A stretch of DNA of 25,913 nt from Lachnospiraceae bacterium (GTDB lineage: Bacteria > Bacillota > Clostridia > Lachnospirales > Lachnospiraceae): NCBI GenBank assembly GCA_900770785.1, contig CAAGLJ010000046.1:1-25913 (forward strand). The letters are read 5' to 3'. A program made the position numbers and the translations under genes. Positions within the stretch are counted from its first letter, which is position 1, and every line of letters begins with the position of its first letter. Under the pieces are notes generated by a model. That model searched no databases and was not told the origin of the DNA. It worked only from the letters and a program-made list of their open reading frames with translations. Of this stretch, positions 14,536 through 23,700 are shown in pieces.

Positions 14536-16302
14536 ATGAAGAAAATTTTGGATTTGATTTCGGAGGAAATGCAGCAGGCATTCGAGGCCGCAGGCTATGA
14601 TGCCGCTTTGGGAAAGATGGCCCTTTCCAACCGTCCGGATTTATGTGAATATCAATGTAACGGAGCCATGGCGGGAGCTAAGCAGTACAAAAAAGCTCCT
14701 TTGGTAATTGCTGCAGATGTGGCTGGTCAGCTGGCAGACAGCAGGGTATTTTCATCCGTGGAAGCAGTTTTGCCGGGCTTCTTAAACTGTAAGGTTAAGC
14801 CTTCCTTTCTGAACGCTTATTTGCAGGAAATGAGAGAGGATGAGAAATTTGGCCTTGAGGGGGCAAAGGAGCCGGAAACCATTATTATTGACTACGGCGG
14901 ACCCAATGTGGCTAAACCTTTACATGTAGGCCATCTGCGTTCTGCCATCATTGGAGAAAGCGTTAAGCGGATTTTGCGCTATATGGGCCATAAGGTAATC
15001 GGAGATATTCATCTGGGTGACTGGGGGCTGCAGATGGGGCTGATTATTACTGAGGTGAAAGAGCGTCAGCCGGGCTTAGTCTATTTTGATGAAAGCTATA
15101 CCAGAGAATACCCGAAGGAGCCTCCTTTTACCATAGGTGAGCTGGAGGAAATATATCCTACTGCCAGTGCAAAATCCAAGGAGGATGCGGACTATAAGGC
15201 AAAAGCTATGGAGGCCACCTTTAAGTTGCAGAGCGGTGTACCCGGCTATCGTGCCCTGTGGAAGCACATTTTGAATGTATCTGTGGAAGATCTGAAGAAA
15301 AATTATGCCAATCTCAAGGTGGATTTTGACCTTTGGAACGGTGAATCCGATGTGCATGACCGAATTCCCGGCATGGTGGATTATATGAAAAAAGAAGGAT
15401 ATGCTCATTTAAGTGAGGGAGCATTGGTAGTAGAGGTAAAGGAAGAAACGGATACCAAAGAAATCCCTCCCTGCATGATCCTTAAATCCGATGGGGCAGC
15501 TCTATATAATACCACTGATCTGGCAACCATTATGGAGCGTATGGAAGTGATTAAGCCGGATACCATAATCTATGTGGTGGATAAGCGGCAGGATCTGTAC
15601 TTTGAGCAGGTGTTTAGATGTGCAAGAAAAACCAGACTGGTTAAGGAGGACACCAGACTGTATTTCCTGGGCTTTGGCACCATGAACGGCAAAGATGGAA
15701 AGCCCTTTAAGACCAGAGAGGGCGGTGTAATGCGTCTGGAGAATCTGCTTAAGGAAATCGATGAAGAAATGTACAGAAAGATTACCGATAACAGGGAAGT
15801 GGATGAGACCGAGGCAAGAAAGACAGCCCGTCAGGTTGCCCTGGCGACAGTAAAGTATGGAGATTTATCCAACCAGGCCTCCAAGGACTATATTTTTGAT
15901 GTGGAACGCTTTACCTCCTTTGAAGGAGATACCGGCCCTTATATTCTCTATACTATCGTTAGGATTAAATCTATCTTAAGAAAGTATCAGGAGCAGGGAG
16001 GGGACGTAAGTAAGGCACAGTTGAAGGAGATAGCCGGCGACAGCGAAAAGAGCCTGGTCATGGAAGTGGCTAAGTTTAATACTATGATAGAGGCGGCGGC
16101 CACAGAAATTGCACCTCATAAGGTATGTGCCTATATTTACGATTTATCCAATGCCTTCAATAAGTTCTATCATGAAACCAGAATTCTGGGAGAAGAGGAT
16201 GAGGAGAAAAGGGCTGGTTACATTGCCCTGTTAAGTCTGTGTCTGGATATTTTGGAAACCTGTATTGACCTGTTAGGCTTCGATGCTCCTGAGAAGATGT
16301 AA
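14536..16302 (+). CDS. argS: Arginyl-tRNA synthetase
   Basis: Class I aminoacyl-tRNA synthetase of 588 residues that charges tRNA-Arg. An N-terminal Add1-like domain (about 1-105) is followed by the catalytic fold with the HIGH-type motif HVGH (130-133) in GGPNVAKPLHVGHLRSA, and by GDIHLGDWGLQMG. The KMSKS region is replaced by GKPFKTREGG, as in many bacterial ArgRS enzymes. The C-terminal helical anticodon-binding domain ends with the family-typical LLGFDAPEKM. ATG 14536 is preferred to ATG 14524 because GGAGG (14526-14530) precedes it. No T-box leader fits in the short gap. Confidence 0.96.
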   Translation: MKKILDLISEEMQQAFEAAGYDAALGKMALSNRPDLCEYQCNGAMAGAKQYKKAPLVIAADVAGQLADSRVFSSVEAVLPGFLNCKVKPSFLNAYLQEMREDEKFGLEGAKEPETIIIDYGGPNVAKPLHVGHLRSAIIGESVKRILRYMGHKVIGDIHLGDWGLQMGLIITEVKERQPGLVYFDESYTREYPKEPPFTIGELEEIYPTASAKSKEDADYKAKAMEATFKLQSGVPGYRALWKHILNVSVEDLKKNYANLKVDFDLWNGESDVHDRIPGMVDYMKKEGYAHLSEGALVVEVKEETDTKEIPPCMILKSDGAALYNTTDLATIMERMEVIKPDTIIYVVDKRQDLYFEQVFRCARKTRLVKEDTRLYFLGFGTMNGKDGKPFKTREGGVMRLENLLKEIDEEMYRKITDNREVDETEARKTARQVALATVKYGDLSNQASKDYIFDVERFTSFEGDTGPYILYTIVRIKSILRKYQEQGGDVSKAQLKEIAGDSEKSLVMEVAKFNTMIEAAATEIAPHKVCAYIYDLSNAFNKFYHETRILGEEDEEKRAGYIALLSLCLDILETCIDLLGFDAPEKM

Positions 16303-16343
16303 GCCATCCTGAATTGTGTAAAATAAAATGTAATGGAGGAACT

Positions 16344-17789
16344 ATGGGTATTTTATCCAATTTGGAACCAAAATCGGTTTTTACTTTTTTTGAAGAAATT
16401 TGTGCCATTCCCCACGGCTCCGGCAATACAGCCGGGATCAGCCGGTATTTGGTGGAATTTGCCAAAACGAGAAATTTAAAGTATATGCAGGATGAAGCAG
16501 GAAATGTGATTATCTGGAAGGATGGTTCCTTTGGTTATGAGACAAAAGAACCCATTATGCTGCAGGGCCATATGGATATGGTAGCAGTGAAAAAGCCTGA
16601 AAGCAGTATAGATATGGAAAGAGAGGGGCTTCGCCTTAAGATAGAAGGAGACGATATTCTGGCCGAGGGCACCAGCCTGGGAGGCGACGACGGCATTGCT
16701 GTAGCCTATGAGCTGGCTCTTTTGGACAGTAAGGAGTTGGCACATCCGCCCCTGGAGTGTGTATTTACCGTAGACGAGGAAATTGGTCTTTTGGGGGCAA
16801 AAGCCATCGATTTATCCCACTGTAAGGCAAAGAGAATGATCAATCTGGATTCAGAGGAGGAAGGGATTTTCCTTGCCGGCTGCGCGGGGGGAATGCGGGT
16901 AGACTGCAGCCTTCCCATAAAAAGAGAAGAGGTACAGGGAATTCTTTGTAAGGTGCATATTGGCGGACTTCTGGGAGGCCATTCCGGGGCGGAAATTCAT
17001 AAGGGAAGAGCTAATGCCAATCAGCTTGCAGGAAGATTTTTACTTCATGCAAAGGAAAAGGTAAGCATGCGGCTTCTGGATATTAAAGGAGGATTGGCCG
17101 ACAATGCCATTTGTCGGGAGACCGCTATACAGATTCTGGTGGCAGATCCCTTTGCGCTGGAGATGGCTGTAAAAGAATTTGATGGTTTTATCAAACAGGA
17201 ATATGCGGTCAAAGATTCGGGAATCTTCTGCCAGCTTAGAGTAGGAGAGCCTGGAAGCTACAAAACCCTGACCAGGGAGGAAACCGGGAAAGCAGCAGCC
17301 TTGATCGGCTGTATGCCTGACGGGGTACAGGCTTACAGTGGTGAAGTAGAGGGACTGGTAGAAACCTCTCTTAACATGGGGCTTTTGAGCAGTAACGAAG
17401 AGAAGATATCTCTGGGCTTTTCTTTGAGAAGCTCTCTGGACAGTGCAAAATATGCCTTAAAGGCAAAGCTGTTTGCCCTCACCGAAAGTCTTGGAGGAAG
17501 CTGCAGGGTTTCCGGCGATTATCCCGGCTGGGCCTACCGTAAGGACTCACCCTTAAGAGACAGGATGGCAGAGGTTTATAAAAAGATGTATGCAAAGGAG
17601 CCGAAGCTTGAGGCCATTCATGCAGGTCTGGAATGTGGATTTTTTCTGGGGAAAATTCCAGAGCTTGACTGTGTTTCCATCGGCCCGGATATGAAGAATA
17701 TTCATACAACAGAAGAAACCATGAGTATAGCTTCTGTAGGCCGGACATGGGAGTTTTTGTGCCGGGTACTGCGTGAAGAGAATTTCTAG
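16344..17789 (+). CDS. pepD: Xaa-His dipeptidase (PepD, M20 family)
   Basis: Cytosolic zinc aminopeptidase of 481 residues that cleaves dipeptides such as Xaa-His. Metal and catalytic motifs are seen: QGHMDM (His76), LGGDDGI (Asp115/116), DEEIG (Glu145/146) and ECGFFLGK with a late His in NIHTTEE. The opening FTFFEEICAIPHGSGNT is typical of PepD, and GGHSGAEIHKGRAN marks the dimerisation-domain boundary. ATG 16344 is chosen because GGAGGA lies 3 nt before it; the longer frame from 16314 has no ribosome binding site. It follows argS by about 40 bp. Confidence 0.93.
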   Translation: MGILSNLEPKSVFTFFEEICAIPHGSGNTAGISRYLVEFAKTRNLKYMQDEAGNVIIWKDGSFGYETKEPIMLQGHMDMVAVKKPESSIDMEREGLRLKIEGDDILAEGTSLGGDDGIAVAYELALLDSKELAHPPLECVFTVDEEIGLLGAKAIDLSHCKAKRMINLDSEEEGIFLAGCAGGMRVDCSLPIKREEVQGILCKVHIGGLLGGHSGAEIHKGRANANQLAGRFLLHAKEKVSMRLLDIKGGLADNAICRETAIQILVADPFALEMAVKEFDGFIKQEYAVKDSGIFCQLRVGEPGSYKTLTREETGKAAALIGCMPDGVQAYSGEVEGLVETSLNMGLLSSNEEKISLGFSLRSSLDSAKYALKAKLFALTESLGGSCRVSGDYPGWAYRKDSPLRDRMAEVYKKMYAKEPKLEAIHAGLECGFFLGKIPELDCVSIGPDMKNIHTTEETMSIASVGRTWEFLCRVLREENF

Positions 17790-17844
17790 GGCATATGCCG
17801 GGCTTACACATGGCAGATTTGCTATGCTTCGGAATGGAGGAAAT

Positions 17845-18972
17845 ATGAACGAAAAGAAACGTAGTAATAAAGAAATTATGCTGTTGATTTTATTTGCTGC
17901 GCTGGTTTGTCTGGGGGTTATCCATTTTACTGCCCTTCTATCTTTGGGAATGGGGCTTATAGGTATGGTAAAGCCCTTTTTGATTGGGGCATGCATTGCC
18001 TTTGTGGTGAATCTTCCATTGACTTTTTTGGAGAAAAAATGGCTGAACAGGCTTCCACCCAGGGTAGAGAAATTTAAAAGGACTTTTAGTATAGCTTTGT
18101 CTTTTCTGTTTATTGCAGCAGTGGTGGTGCTGGTGATTTTAACTGTGGTTCCCCAGCTGGGCAGGACATTGACACAGCTGGGGCAGAAAATTCCGCTGTT
18201 TTTGGAAAGAACGCTGAATCAGGCAGAGATTCTTATGGCAGATTATCCGGAAATACTTGCCTGGCTGGAAAATCTGGAATATAAAAGTCTGAACTGGGAA
18301 GGAATTTTGAAGACCGTAGCCAATTTTTTGAAAAATGGTGTGGGCAGTATCCTAAATTCCACTGTTTCTGTAGCGGGAAGTCTGGTAGGGGGAGTGGTAA
18401 ATGGCTTTATTGCACTGATTTTCTCTATTTATCTTTTAAGCCAGAAGGAAAAGCTGGGCAGTCAGCTAAGGAGAATCATCCATGCCTACTGTAAGGAGAG
18501 GACACAGCGAAGGATTCTGTATGTATCGGGTCTTTTGTATCGGAATTTTTCCAAATTTATTACAGGGCAGTGTACGGAGGCAGTGATTCTTGGGCTACTG
18601 TTCGTGATTGCCATGACCCTGACGGGAATGCCCTATGCGGTGATGATAGGTGTGTTGATCGCCTTTACTGCCCTGATTCCTATTGTGGGAGCCTTTATTG
18701 GCTGCTTTGTGGGGGCCTTTCTGATTCTGGTGGACAATCCGGTAAAAGCAGTCTGGTTCGTGATTATGTTTTTGATTATCCAGCAGCTGGAGGGCAATCT
18801 GATTTATCCTAAAGTAGTGGGTAATTCAGTAGGCTTACCCTCCATATGGGTTTTGGTTGCAGTAAGTCTGGGAAGCAGTCTGTTCGGTGTAGCAGGAATG
18901 CTGATGTTCATCCCTCTTTTTGCCACTGCCTATACGCTCTTAAGGGAGGATGTTAACCGAAGAGAAGGATAA
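17845..18972 (+). CDS. AI-2E family transporter (PerM/UPF0118)
   Basis: Polytopic membrane protein of 375 residues. Two helix pairs at the N-terminus (about 15-60, 85-110), an amphipathic extracellular-type region (about 115-190) and a C-terminal block of four or five helices match the family. Its signature FITGQCTEAVILG and the closing EGNLIYPKVVGNSVGLP segment are present. Members export autoinducer-2 or act as Na+/H+ antiporters; the substrate here is unknown. GGAGGAA before ATG 17845 sets the start rather than 17773. The gene ends about 70 bp before a strong terminator. Confidence 0.9.
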   Translation: MNEKKRSNKEIMLLILFAALVCLGVIHFTALLSLGMGLIGMVKPFLIGACIAFVVNLPLTFLEKKWLNRLPPRVEKFKRTFSIALSFLFIAAVVVLVILTVVPQLGRTLTQLGQKIPLFLERTLNQAEILMADYPEILAWLENLEYKSLNWEGILKTVANFLKNGVGSILNSTVSVAGSLVGGVVNGFIALIFSIYLLSQKEKLGSQLRRIIHAYCKERTQRRILYVSGLLYRNFSKFITGQCTEAVILGLLFVIAMTLTGMPYAVMIGVLIAFTALIPIVGAFIGCFVGAFLILVDNPVKAVWFVIMFLIIQQLEGNLIYPKVVGNSVGLPSIWVLVAVSLGSSLFGVAGMLMFIPLFATAYTLLREDVNRREG

Positions 18973-19034
18973 GAGGGCGAAACAGATACCTTAACCTATT
19001 GTGATGAATCTGTTTTACAGTTAAAAAAGAAAAT

Positions 19035-19065
19035 AAAAAAGACCCGTTGACGGTACGGGTCTTTT
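19035..19065. terminator. Bidirectional intrinsic terminator
   Basis: Stem GACCCGT (19041-19047) / ACGGGTC (19055-19061) with a 7-nt loop, flanked by A6 on the left and T4 on the right. It can end both the AI-2E gene from the left and rpsT from the right. Confidence 0.85.
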
Positions 19066-19085
19066 CATATTATTAAAATAACAGA

Positions 19086-19349
19086 CTAGGCCATCTTATT
19101 AACGGCTTTAGCTAAACGGGATACTTTTCTGGAAGCATTGTTCTTATGATAAACTCCTTTGCTGGTAGCTTTATCAATAGTAGCAGTAGCTTCTAATAAA
19201 GCAGCCTGTGCAGCAGCCTTATCCTTGGTATCGATAGCAGCAAAAACTTTCTTAATGGAAGTTTTAACACCGGATCTGATTGCTTTATTTCTGTCCGCTT
19301 TTGTTCTGTTTACTAAGATTCTTTTCTTTGCAGATTTAATGTTAGCCAA
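19086..19349 (-). CDS. rpsT: 30S ribosomal protein S20
   Basis: Small basic protein of 87 residues that binds 16S rRNA early in 30S assembly. The N-terminus MANIKSAKKRI and the later GVYHKNNASRKVSRL are unmistakable for S20. A full TTAGGAGGTG ribosome binding site precedes the ATG. It is monocistronic, with its own sigma-A promoter and a shared terminator, and is divergent from gpr, an arrangement common in clostridia. Confidence 0.98.
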   Translation of the reverse strand: MANIKSAKKRILVNRTKADRNKAIRSGVKTSIKKVFAAIDTKDKAAAQAALLEATATIDKATSKGVYHKNNASRKVSRLAKAVNKMA

Positions 19350-19444
19350 GACTTACACCTCCTAAATGCTTTCTTATGTCACAATAAAAGTAAGTGTTAC
19401 ATCCAAGCCGGACACGGACGATTTGATGTAAACACGCGTATATT

Positions 19445-19473
19445 ATTTTAGGGCAGCAGGAAAGGATTGTCAA
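19445..19473 (-). promoter_or_regulatory. Strong sigma-A promoter of rpsT
   Basis: On the - strand: TTGACA (19468-19473), a 17-nt spacer, TAAAAT (19445-19450). Transcription begins near 19438, giving a leader of about 90 nt that could host autoregulation. Confidence 0.75.
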
Positions 19474-19474
19474 T

Positions 19475-19504
19475 ACATAAATGAAAGAAAATTGGGAAAT
19501 ATGA
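19475..19504 (+). promoter_or_regulatory. Candidate sigma-F/sigma-G promoter of gpr
   Basis: ACATA (19475-19479), 15 nt, then GGAAATATGA (19495-19504). This resembles the forespore pattern GYATA-N15-GGNNANANTR with one mismatch in each box. It lies about 30 bp before the gpr start, and gpr is known to be forespore-expressed in Bacillus. It abuts the -35 of the divergent rpsT promoter. Confidence 0.4.
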
Positions 19505-19535
19505 TAAAAGAATGAAAGAAAACCAGGAGGATATT

Positions 19536-20459
19536 ATGGCCTATTTTCAAGTGAGGACGGATCTGGCTCTGGAGGCCAGAGAATTTGTGGAGGATGCCAA
19601 TGGTGCCCTTCGTGGAGTGATTGTAGAGGAATATGATACCGAGGGTGTGGAAATTCATGTAACCAGAGTACAGATTACCACAAAAAACGGTGCCAAAATG
19701 TTGGGAAAACCTATGGGAACCTATGTAACTCTGGAAGTACCTCAGCTTAGTGAAATGGGAGAAAACAGTGATGTAGGAGAACAGCACCGTCTGGTGGCAC
19801 AGGAAATCAGCAGTCAGCTAAGGGAGCTGCTGCCAAAAACGGAGGATGTCCCTTCTGTATTGATTGTGGGGCTGGGAAACCGGGATGTGACGGCAGATGC
19901 CCTGGGGCCGGAGGTGGTGGAGCATTTATGTATTACCCGGCATATGATTAAAGAATACGGAAAAATGGCTTTCCTCAAGGAAAATACGGCAATGGTCAGC
20001 AGTATGGTTCCGGGGGTTATGGCAAAGACCGGTATGGAGACGGCAGAGATTGTGGCCGGTATTGTAAGCCAGACACAGCCGGATGTGGTGATTGTGGTAG
20101 ATGCCCTGGCCGCCAGAAGTACAAAAAGGCTTAATCGTACCATACAGATCAGTAATACCGGAATTCATCCCGGCTCCGGGGTAGGTAATCACCGCAACGC
20201 CATCACCCAGGAGGTTTTAGGTATTCCCGTAATTGCTATGGGTGTTCCTACGGTGGTAGATGCAGCCACCATCGTGGGGGATGCTTTGGAAAGAATGCAC
20301 AGAGAAATGAAGGAAGCCATTTTTTTAAGGGCCAGAGACAGTGTGTCTTTAGCGGAACTCAATAATATGTATGTGACCGCAAAGGATATTGATGCCACCA
20401 TTAAACGGCTTAGTTTTACGCTTGCAGAGGCACTGAACATGACCTTCACACAAGAATAG
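19536..20459 (+). CDS. gpr: Germination protease GPR
   Basis: Spore protease (family A25) of 307 residues that degrades small acid-soluble spore proteins during germination. The N-terminal VRTDLALEAREF matches the SASP-like region where the zymogen self-processes. Active-site regions GLGNRDVTADALGP and VVVDALAARS carry the two conserved Asp residues, and ISNTGIHPGSGVGN with GIPVIAMGVPTVVDA are diagnostic. AGGAGG 5 nt before ATG 19536 sets the start rather than 19512. It is followed by spoIIP, with a 30-36 bp gap. Confidence 0.96.
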   Translation: MAYFQVRTDLALEAREFVEDANGALRGVIVEEYDTEGVEIHVTRVQITTKNGAKMLGKPMGTYVTLEVPQLSEMGENSDVGEQHRLVAQEISSQLRELLPKTEDVPSVLIVGLGNRDVTADALGPEVVEHLCITRHMIKEYGKMAFLKENTAMVSSMVPGVMAKTGMETAEIVAGIVSQTQPDVVIVVDALAARSTKRLNRTIQISNTGIHPGSGVGNHRNAITQEVLGIPVIAMGVPTVVDAATIVGDALERMHREMKEAIFLRARDSVSLAELNNMYVTAKDIDATIKRLSFTLAEALNMTFTQE

Positions 20460-20461
20460 AC

Positions 20462-20490
20462 GCATATCGGAAACGGGGAAAACATATACT
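20462..20490 (+). promoter_or_regulatory. Candidate sigma-E promoter of spoIIP
   Basis: GCATATC (20462-20468), 14 nt, CATATACT (20483-20490). This fits the mother-cell pattern KMATATT-N14-CATACAMT at 6 of 7 and 7 of 8 positions. It starts directly after the gpr stop codon. The predicted start, about 20496-20497, falls on the spoIIP ATG, implying a leaderless or nearly leaderless transcript. Confidence 0.55.
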
Positions 20491-21725
20491 TGTCTATGAG
20501 CAAAAAACGAAGGTTTTTACGAATAAGTAAATGGTTTTTCCTGCTTCTGATACTGTTTCTTCTCTGGTCTGCCATTGGGGAAGAAACGAAGCAGGGGGGA
20601 AGAGAAAAGGAAGAGACAGCTGGAGCTAAAGAGATACCTTTCACCAGTCAGCTGCAGAAGGGAGTGAAAAAATTAGGGCAGAAAATGGTAGACAGCCAGT
20701 CGGTGGTAATGGACTTGTTAGCAGGCAGTGAGCCTGTTTTTTTTGAGGAACGCAAAGCCGGAATGCAGGAAAGCGGGCTGCCTTTTTCCTTAAGCGACCC
20801 CTATTTTTATCCTGAGGAGGATTCATTAAAGCAGCTGGAGGAGGAAAATCGATTATATCAGGAAAAGCTGGCCCAGGGGGAAGGTGAAGAGAAAGGAAAG
20901 CTGCCAGAGGAGGATACGGGTACAGAAGAGGCAGATAAGTTTGTGGCGGCAGGAGAAAAGAGTCAGTTTATTTTATGGGAAAATTATCAGGATATGGATA
21001 AGCTGCTGCAGGGCTTTTACACTGTAGATTCCACAACAGTGGCTGTTCCTGAACTATTTCGGCTGGATACCCTTAAGGAGCTGGACTGTACTATTGATAA
21101 GCAGGGAGCTGGACCACAGATTCTGATTTATCATACCCATTCCCAGGAGGCGTTCGTTGACAGTATACCAGGGGATGCTTCCACCAGCATTGTAGGGGCC
21201 GGAGATATTCTGACTTCTCTTTTGGAGGGCTATGGCTATAAGGTACTTCATCATAAGGGGCAGTACGATGTGGAAAAAAGAGACTATGCTTACTCCAATT
21301 CTCTGTCGGCCATTGAACAGCTGTTAAAAGATAATCCCAGTGTGCAGGTAGTAATCGATTTACATAGGGATGCTGTGGCAGAAGAAACCAGACTGGTTAC
21401 TCAGGTGGCAGGCAGGCCTACTGCTAAGGTAATGTTTTTTAACGGGCTCAGTCGAACGAAAAAACAGGGAGTGATTCCCTATCTGGAAAATCCATATTTA
21501 CAGGAAAATCTGGCCTTTTCTTTCCAGATGAAGGTATTATGTGATGAATACTATCCCGGCTTTGCCAGAAACATTTATTTAAGAGCCTACCGCTACAATA
21601 TGCATGTGGCGCCTAAAACTTTGCTGATTGAATTGGGGGCACAGACCAATACCGTACAGGAAATTCATAATGCACTGGAACCTCTGGCTCACATTCTGGA
21701 TAAGGTTCTGTCCGGAAAGGGATAG
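20490..21725 (+). CDS. spoIIP: Stage II sporulation protein P (peptidoglycan amidase)
   Basis: Cell-wall hydrolase of the DMP engulfment complex (SpoIID, SpoIIM, SpoIIP), acting at the mother-cell/forespore septum. One N-terminal anchor helix (about 15-31) is followed by a charged Glu/Lys-rich linker (about 35-190) and the SpoIIP amidase domain. Zinc and catalytic residues lie in LIYHTHSQEAF and VIDLHRDAV, and LLIELGAQTNTVQEI is a family signature. The start is TTG 20490 or ATG 20496: GGGGAA suits the TTG on read-through from gpr, while the sigma-E promoter suits the ATG. Length and domain order are normal. Confidence 0.93.
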   Translation: MSMSKKRRFLRISKWFFLLLILFLLWSAIGEETKQGGREKEETAGAKEIPFTSQLQKGVKKLGQKMVDSQSVVMDLLAGSEPVFFEERKAGMQESGLPFSLSDPYFYPEEDSLKQLEEENRLYQEKLAQGEGEEKGKLPEEDTGTEEADKFVAAGEKSQFILWENYQDMDKLLQGFYTVDSTTVAVPELFRLDTLKELDCTIDKQGAGPQILIYHTHSQEAFVDSIPGDASTSIVGAGDILTSLLEGYGYKVLHHKGQYDVEKRDYAYSNSLSAIEQLLKDNPSVQVVIDLHRDAVAEETRLVTQVAGRPTAKVMFFNGLSRTKKQGVIPYLENPYLQENLAFSFQMKVLCDEYYPGFARNIYLRAYRYNMHVAPKTLLIELGAQTNTVQEIHNALEPLAHILDKVLSGKG

Positions 21726-21785
21726 ATGGCAGGAGAGGAAGGCAAAGGGACAAAAGGAAAGAGGCGACAGGACAGAAGAAAAAGA

Positions 21786-21814
21786 TTGTTTCAGACTCCA
21801 AAATAGTGTATAGT
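21786..21814 (+). promoter_or_regulatory. Sigma-A promoter of lepA
   Basis: TTGTTT (21786-21791), 17 nt, TATAGT (21809-21814). Transcription would start near 21821, giving a leader of about 60 nt. That leader holds a weak CTCCG/CGGAG hairpin (21830-21846) followed by a T-rich stretch. Confidence 0.6.
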
Positions 21815-21882
21815 AGAGCCGAGTAAACGCTCCGAATTGACCGGAGATATTTTTACAGACAGGAAAAGAAATGGAGGAAACC

Positions 21883-23697
21883 ATGTCAGGAATTGATCAA
21901 AGCAGGATTCGTAATTTCTGCATAGTGGCACATATTGACCACGGCAAATCCACCCTGGCAGACCGCATCATTGAAAAGACCGGATTACTTACCGCAAGAG
22001 AGATGCAGGCCCAGGTTCTGGACAATATGGATTTGGAGAGAGAAAGAGGAATTACCATTAAGGCCCAGACGGTGCGTACCGTATACAAGGCGAAAAATGG
22101 TGAAGAATACATTTTTAACCTGATTGATACACCGGGACACGTGGACTTTAACTATGAAGTAAGCCGTGCCCTGGCTGCCTGTGACGGCGCCATTCTGGTG
22201 GTGGATGCGGCACAGGGGATTGAGGCACAGACTCTGGCTAATGTATATCTGGCACTGGATCATAATCTGGATGTTTTTCCTGTGATCAACAAGATTGATT
22301 TACCCAGTGCCGAGCCGGAAAGGGTTATTGAAGAGATAGAAGATGTCATCGGAATCGAGGCCCAGGATGCACCTTTAATCAGTGCCAAAAACGGAATTAA
22401 CATTGATCAGGTGCTGGAGGCTATTGTGGAGAAAATTCCTGCTCCGGGCGGAGACCCTGAGAATCCTTTACAGGCCTTGATTTTTGACTCTCTGTACGAT
22501 CCCTATAAAGGAGTAATCGTATTTTGCCGCCTTATGGAGGGGAGAGTTAAAAAGGGAACGCCCATTAAGATGATGGCAACAAAAGCTACCGCAGAGGTGG
22601 TGGAGGTAGGCTATTTTGGCGCGGGACAGTTTATCCCCTGCGAGGAGCTGGCTGCGGGTATGGTAGGATATATTACGGCTTCCATCAAAAACGTAAAGGA
22701 TACGGCTGTTGGCGATACCATTACCAACGCAGCCAATCCCTGTAAGGAACCGTTACCGGGCTACAAGAAGGTTAATCCCATGGTATATTGCGGTATGTAT
22801 CCGGCAGACGGGGCAAAATATCCGGATTTGCGTGACGCCTTAGAAAAGCTTCAGCTGAATGACGCAGCCCTTCAGTATGAGCCGGAAACCTCGATTGCTT
22901 TGGGCTTCGGATTCCGCTGCGGTTTTCTGGGACTTTTACATCTGGAAATTATTCAGGAAAGATTGGAAAGAGAGTATAATCTGGATCTGGTTACTACGGC
23001 ACCAGGGGTAATTTACCGGGTGTACAAGCATAATGGTGAAAGGATTGAACTGACCAACCCTTCCAACCTGCCCGACCCGACGGAAATCGCTTACATGGAG
23101 GAGCCCATCGTAGCGGCGGAAATTATGGTAAGAACAGAGTATATCGGTGCGATTATGGGACTTTGTCAGGAAAGGCGGGGACGCCACGTCAGCATGGAAT
23201 ATATTGAGGAAACCAGGGCTTTACTTAAGTATGAGCTTCCCCTCAACGAAATTATTTATGATTTCTTTGATGCCCTGAAATCCCGTTCCAAGGGCTATGC
23301 ATCCTTTGATTATGAGATGAAGGGCTATGAGCAGTCTGAACTGGTGAAGCTGGATATTCTGATTAATAAGGAAGAGGTAGATGCTCTGTCCTTTATCGTG
23401 CATAAGGAAAGTGCTTATGAGCGAGGCAGAAGAATGTGTGAAAAGCTGAAGGAAGAGATTCCCAGACATCTTTTTGAAATTCCTATTCAGGCAGCTGTAG
23501 GGGGAAAGGTTATTGCCAGAGAGACCGTAAAGGCCATGCGTAAGGATGTATTGGCCAAGTGCTACGGTGGTGACATTACCCGTAAGAAAAAGCTGTTGGA
23601 GAAGCAAAAGGAAGGAAAGAAGAGGATGCGCCAGGTAGGCAGTGTGGAGATTCCCCAGAAGGCCTTTATGAGTGTATTAAAGCTGGACAACGATTAG
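21883..23697 (+). CDS. lepA: Elongation factor 4 (LepA)
   Basis: Ribosome-associated translational GTPase of 604 residues. G-domain motifs are AHIDHGKST (G1), RGITIKAQTVR (G2), DTPGHVDF (G3) and NKIDLP (G4). EF-G-like domains II, III and V follow, and the LepA-specific C-terminal domain contains CYGGDITRKKKLLEKQKEGK and ends SVLKLDND. ATG 21883 is preferred because GGAGGA (21873-21878) precedes it; the 21871 ATG overlaps that site. It is followed by hemW after 3 bp, the usual lepA-hemW pair. Confidence 0.97.
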   Translation: MSGIDQSRIRNFCIVAHIDHGKSTLADRIIEKTGLLTAREMQAQVLDNMDLERERGITIKAQTVRTVYKAKNGEEYIFNLIDTPGHVDFNYEVSRALAACDGAILVVDAAQGIEAQTLANVYLALDHNLDVFPVINKIDLPSAEPERVIEEIEDVIGIEAQDAPLISAKNGINIDQVLEAIVEKIPAPGGDPENPLQALIFDSLYDPYKGVIVFCRLMEGRVKKGTPIKMMATKATAEVVEVGYFGAGQFIPCEELAAGMVGYITASIKNVKDTAVGDTITNAANPCKEPLPGYKKVNPMVYCGMYPADGAKYPDLRDALEKLQLNDAALQYEPETSIALGFGFRCGFLGLLHLEIIQERLEREYNLDLVTTAPGVIYRVYKHNGERIELTNPSNLPDPTEIAYMEEPIVAAEIMVRTEYIGAIMGLCQERRGRHVSMEYIEETRALLKYELPLNEIIYDFFDALKSRSKGYASFDYEMKGYEQSELVKLDILINKEEVDALSFIVHKESAYERGRRMCEKLKEEIPRHLFEIPIQAAVGGKVIARETVKAMRKDVLAKCYGGDITRKKKLLEKQKEGKKRMRQVGSVEIPQKAFMSVLKLDND

Positions 23698-23700
23698 CGC

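Noticed and set aside
19159..19365. Open frame antisense to rpsT
   Set aside because: A mirror of the Ala/Lys-rich S20 coding sequence; not a gene.
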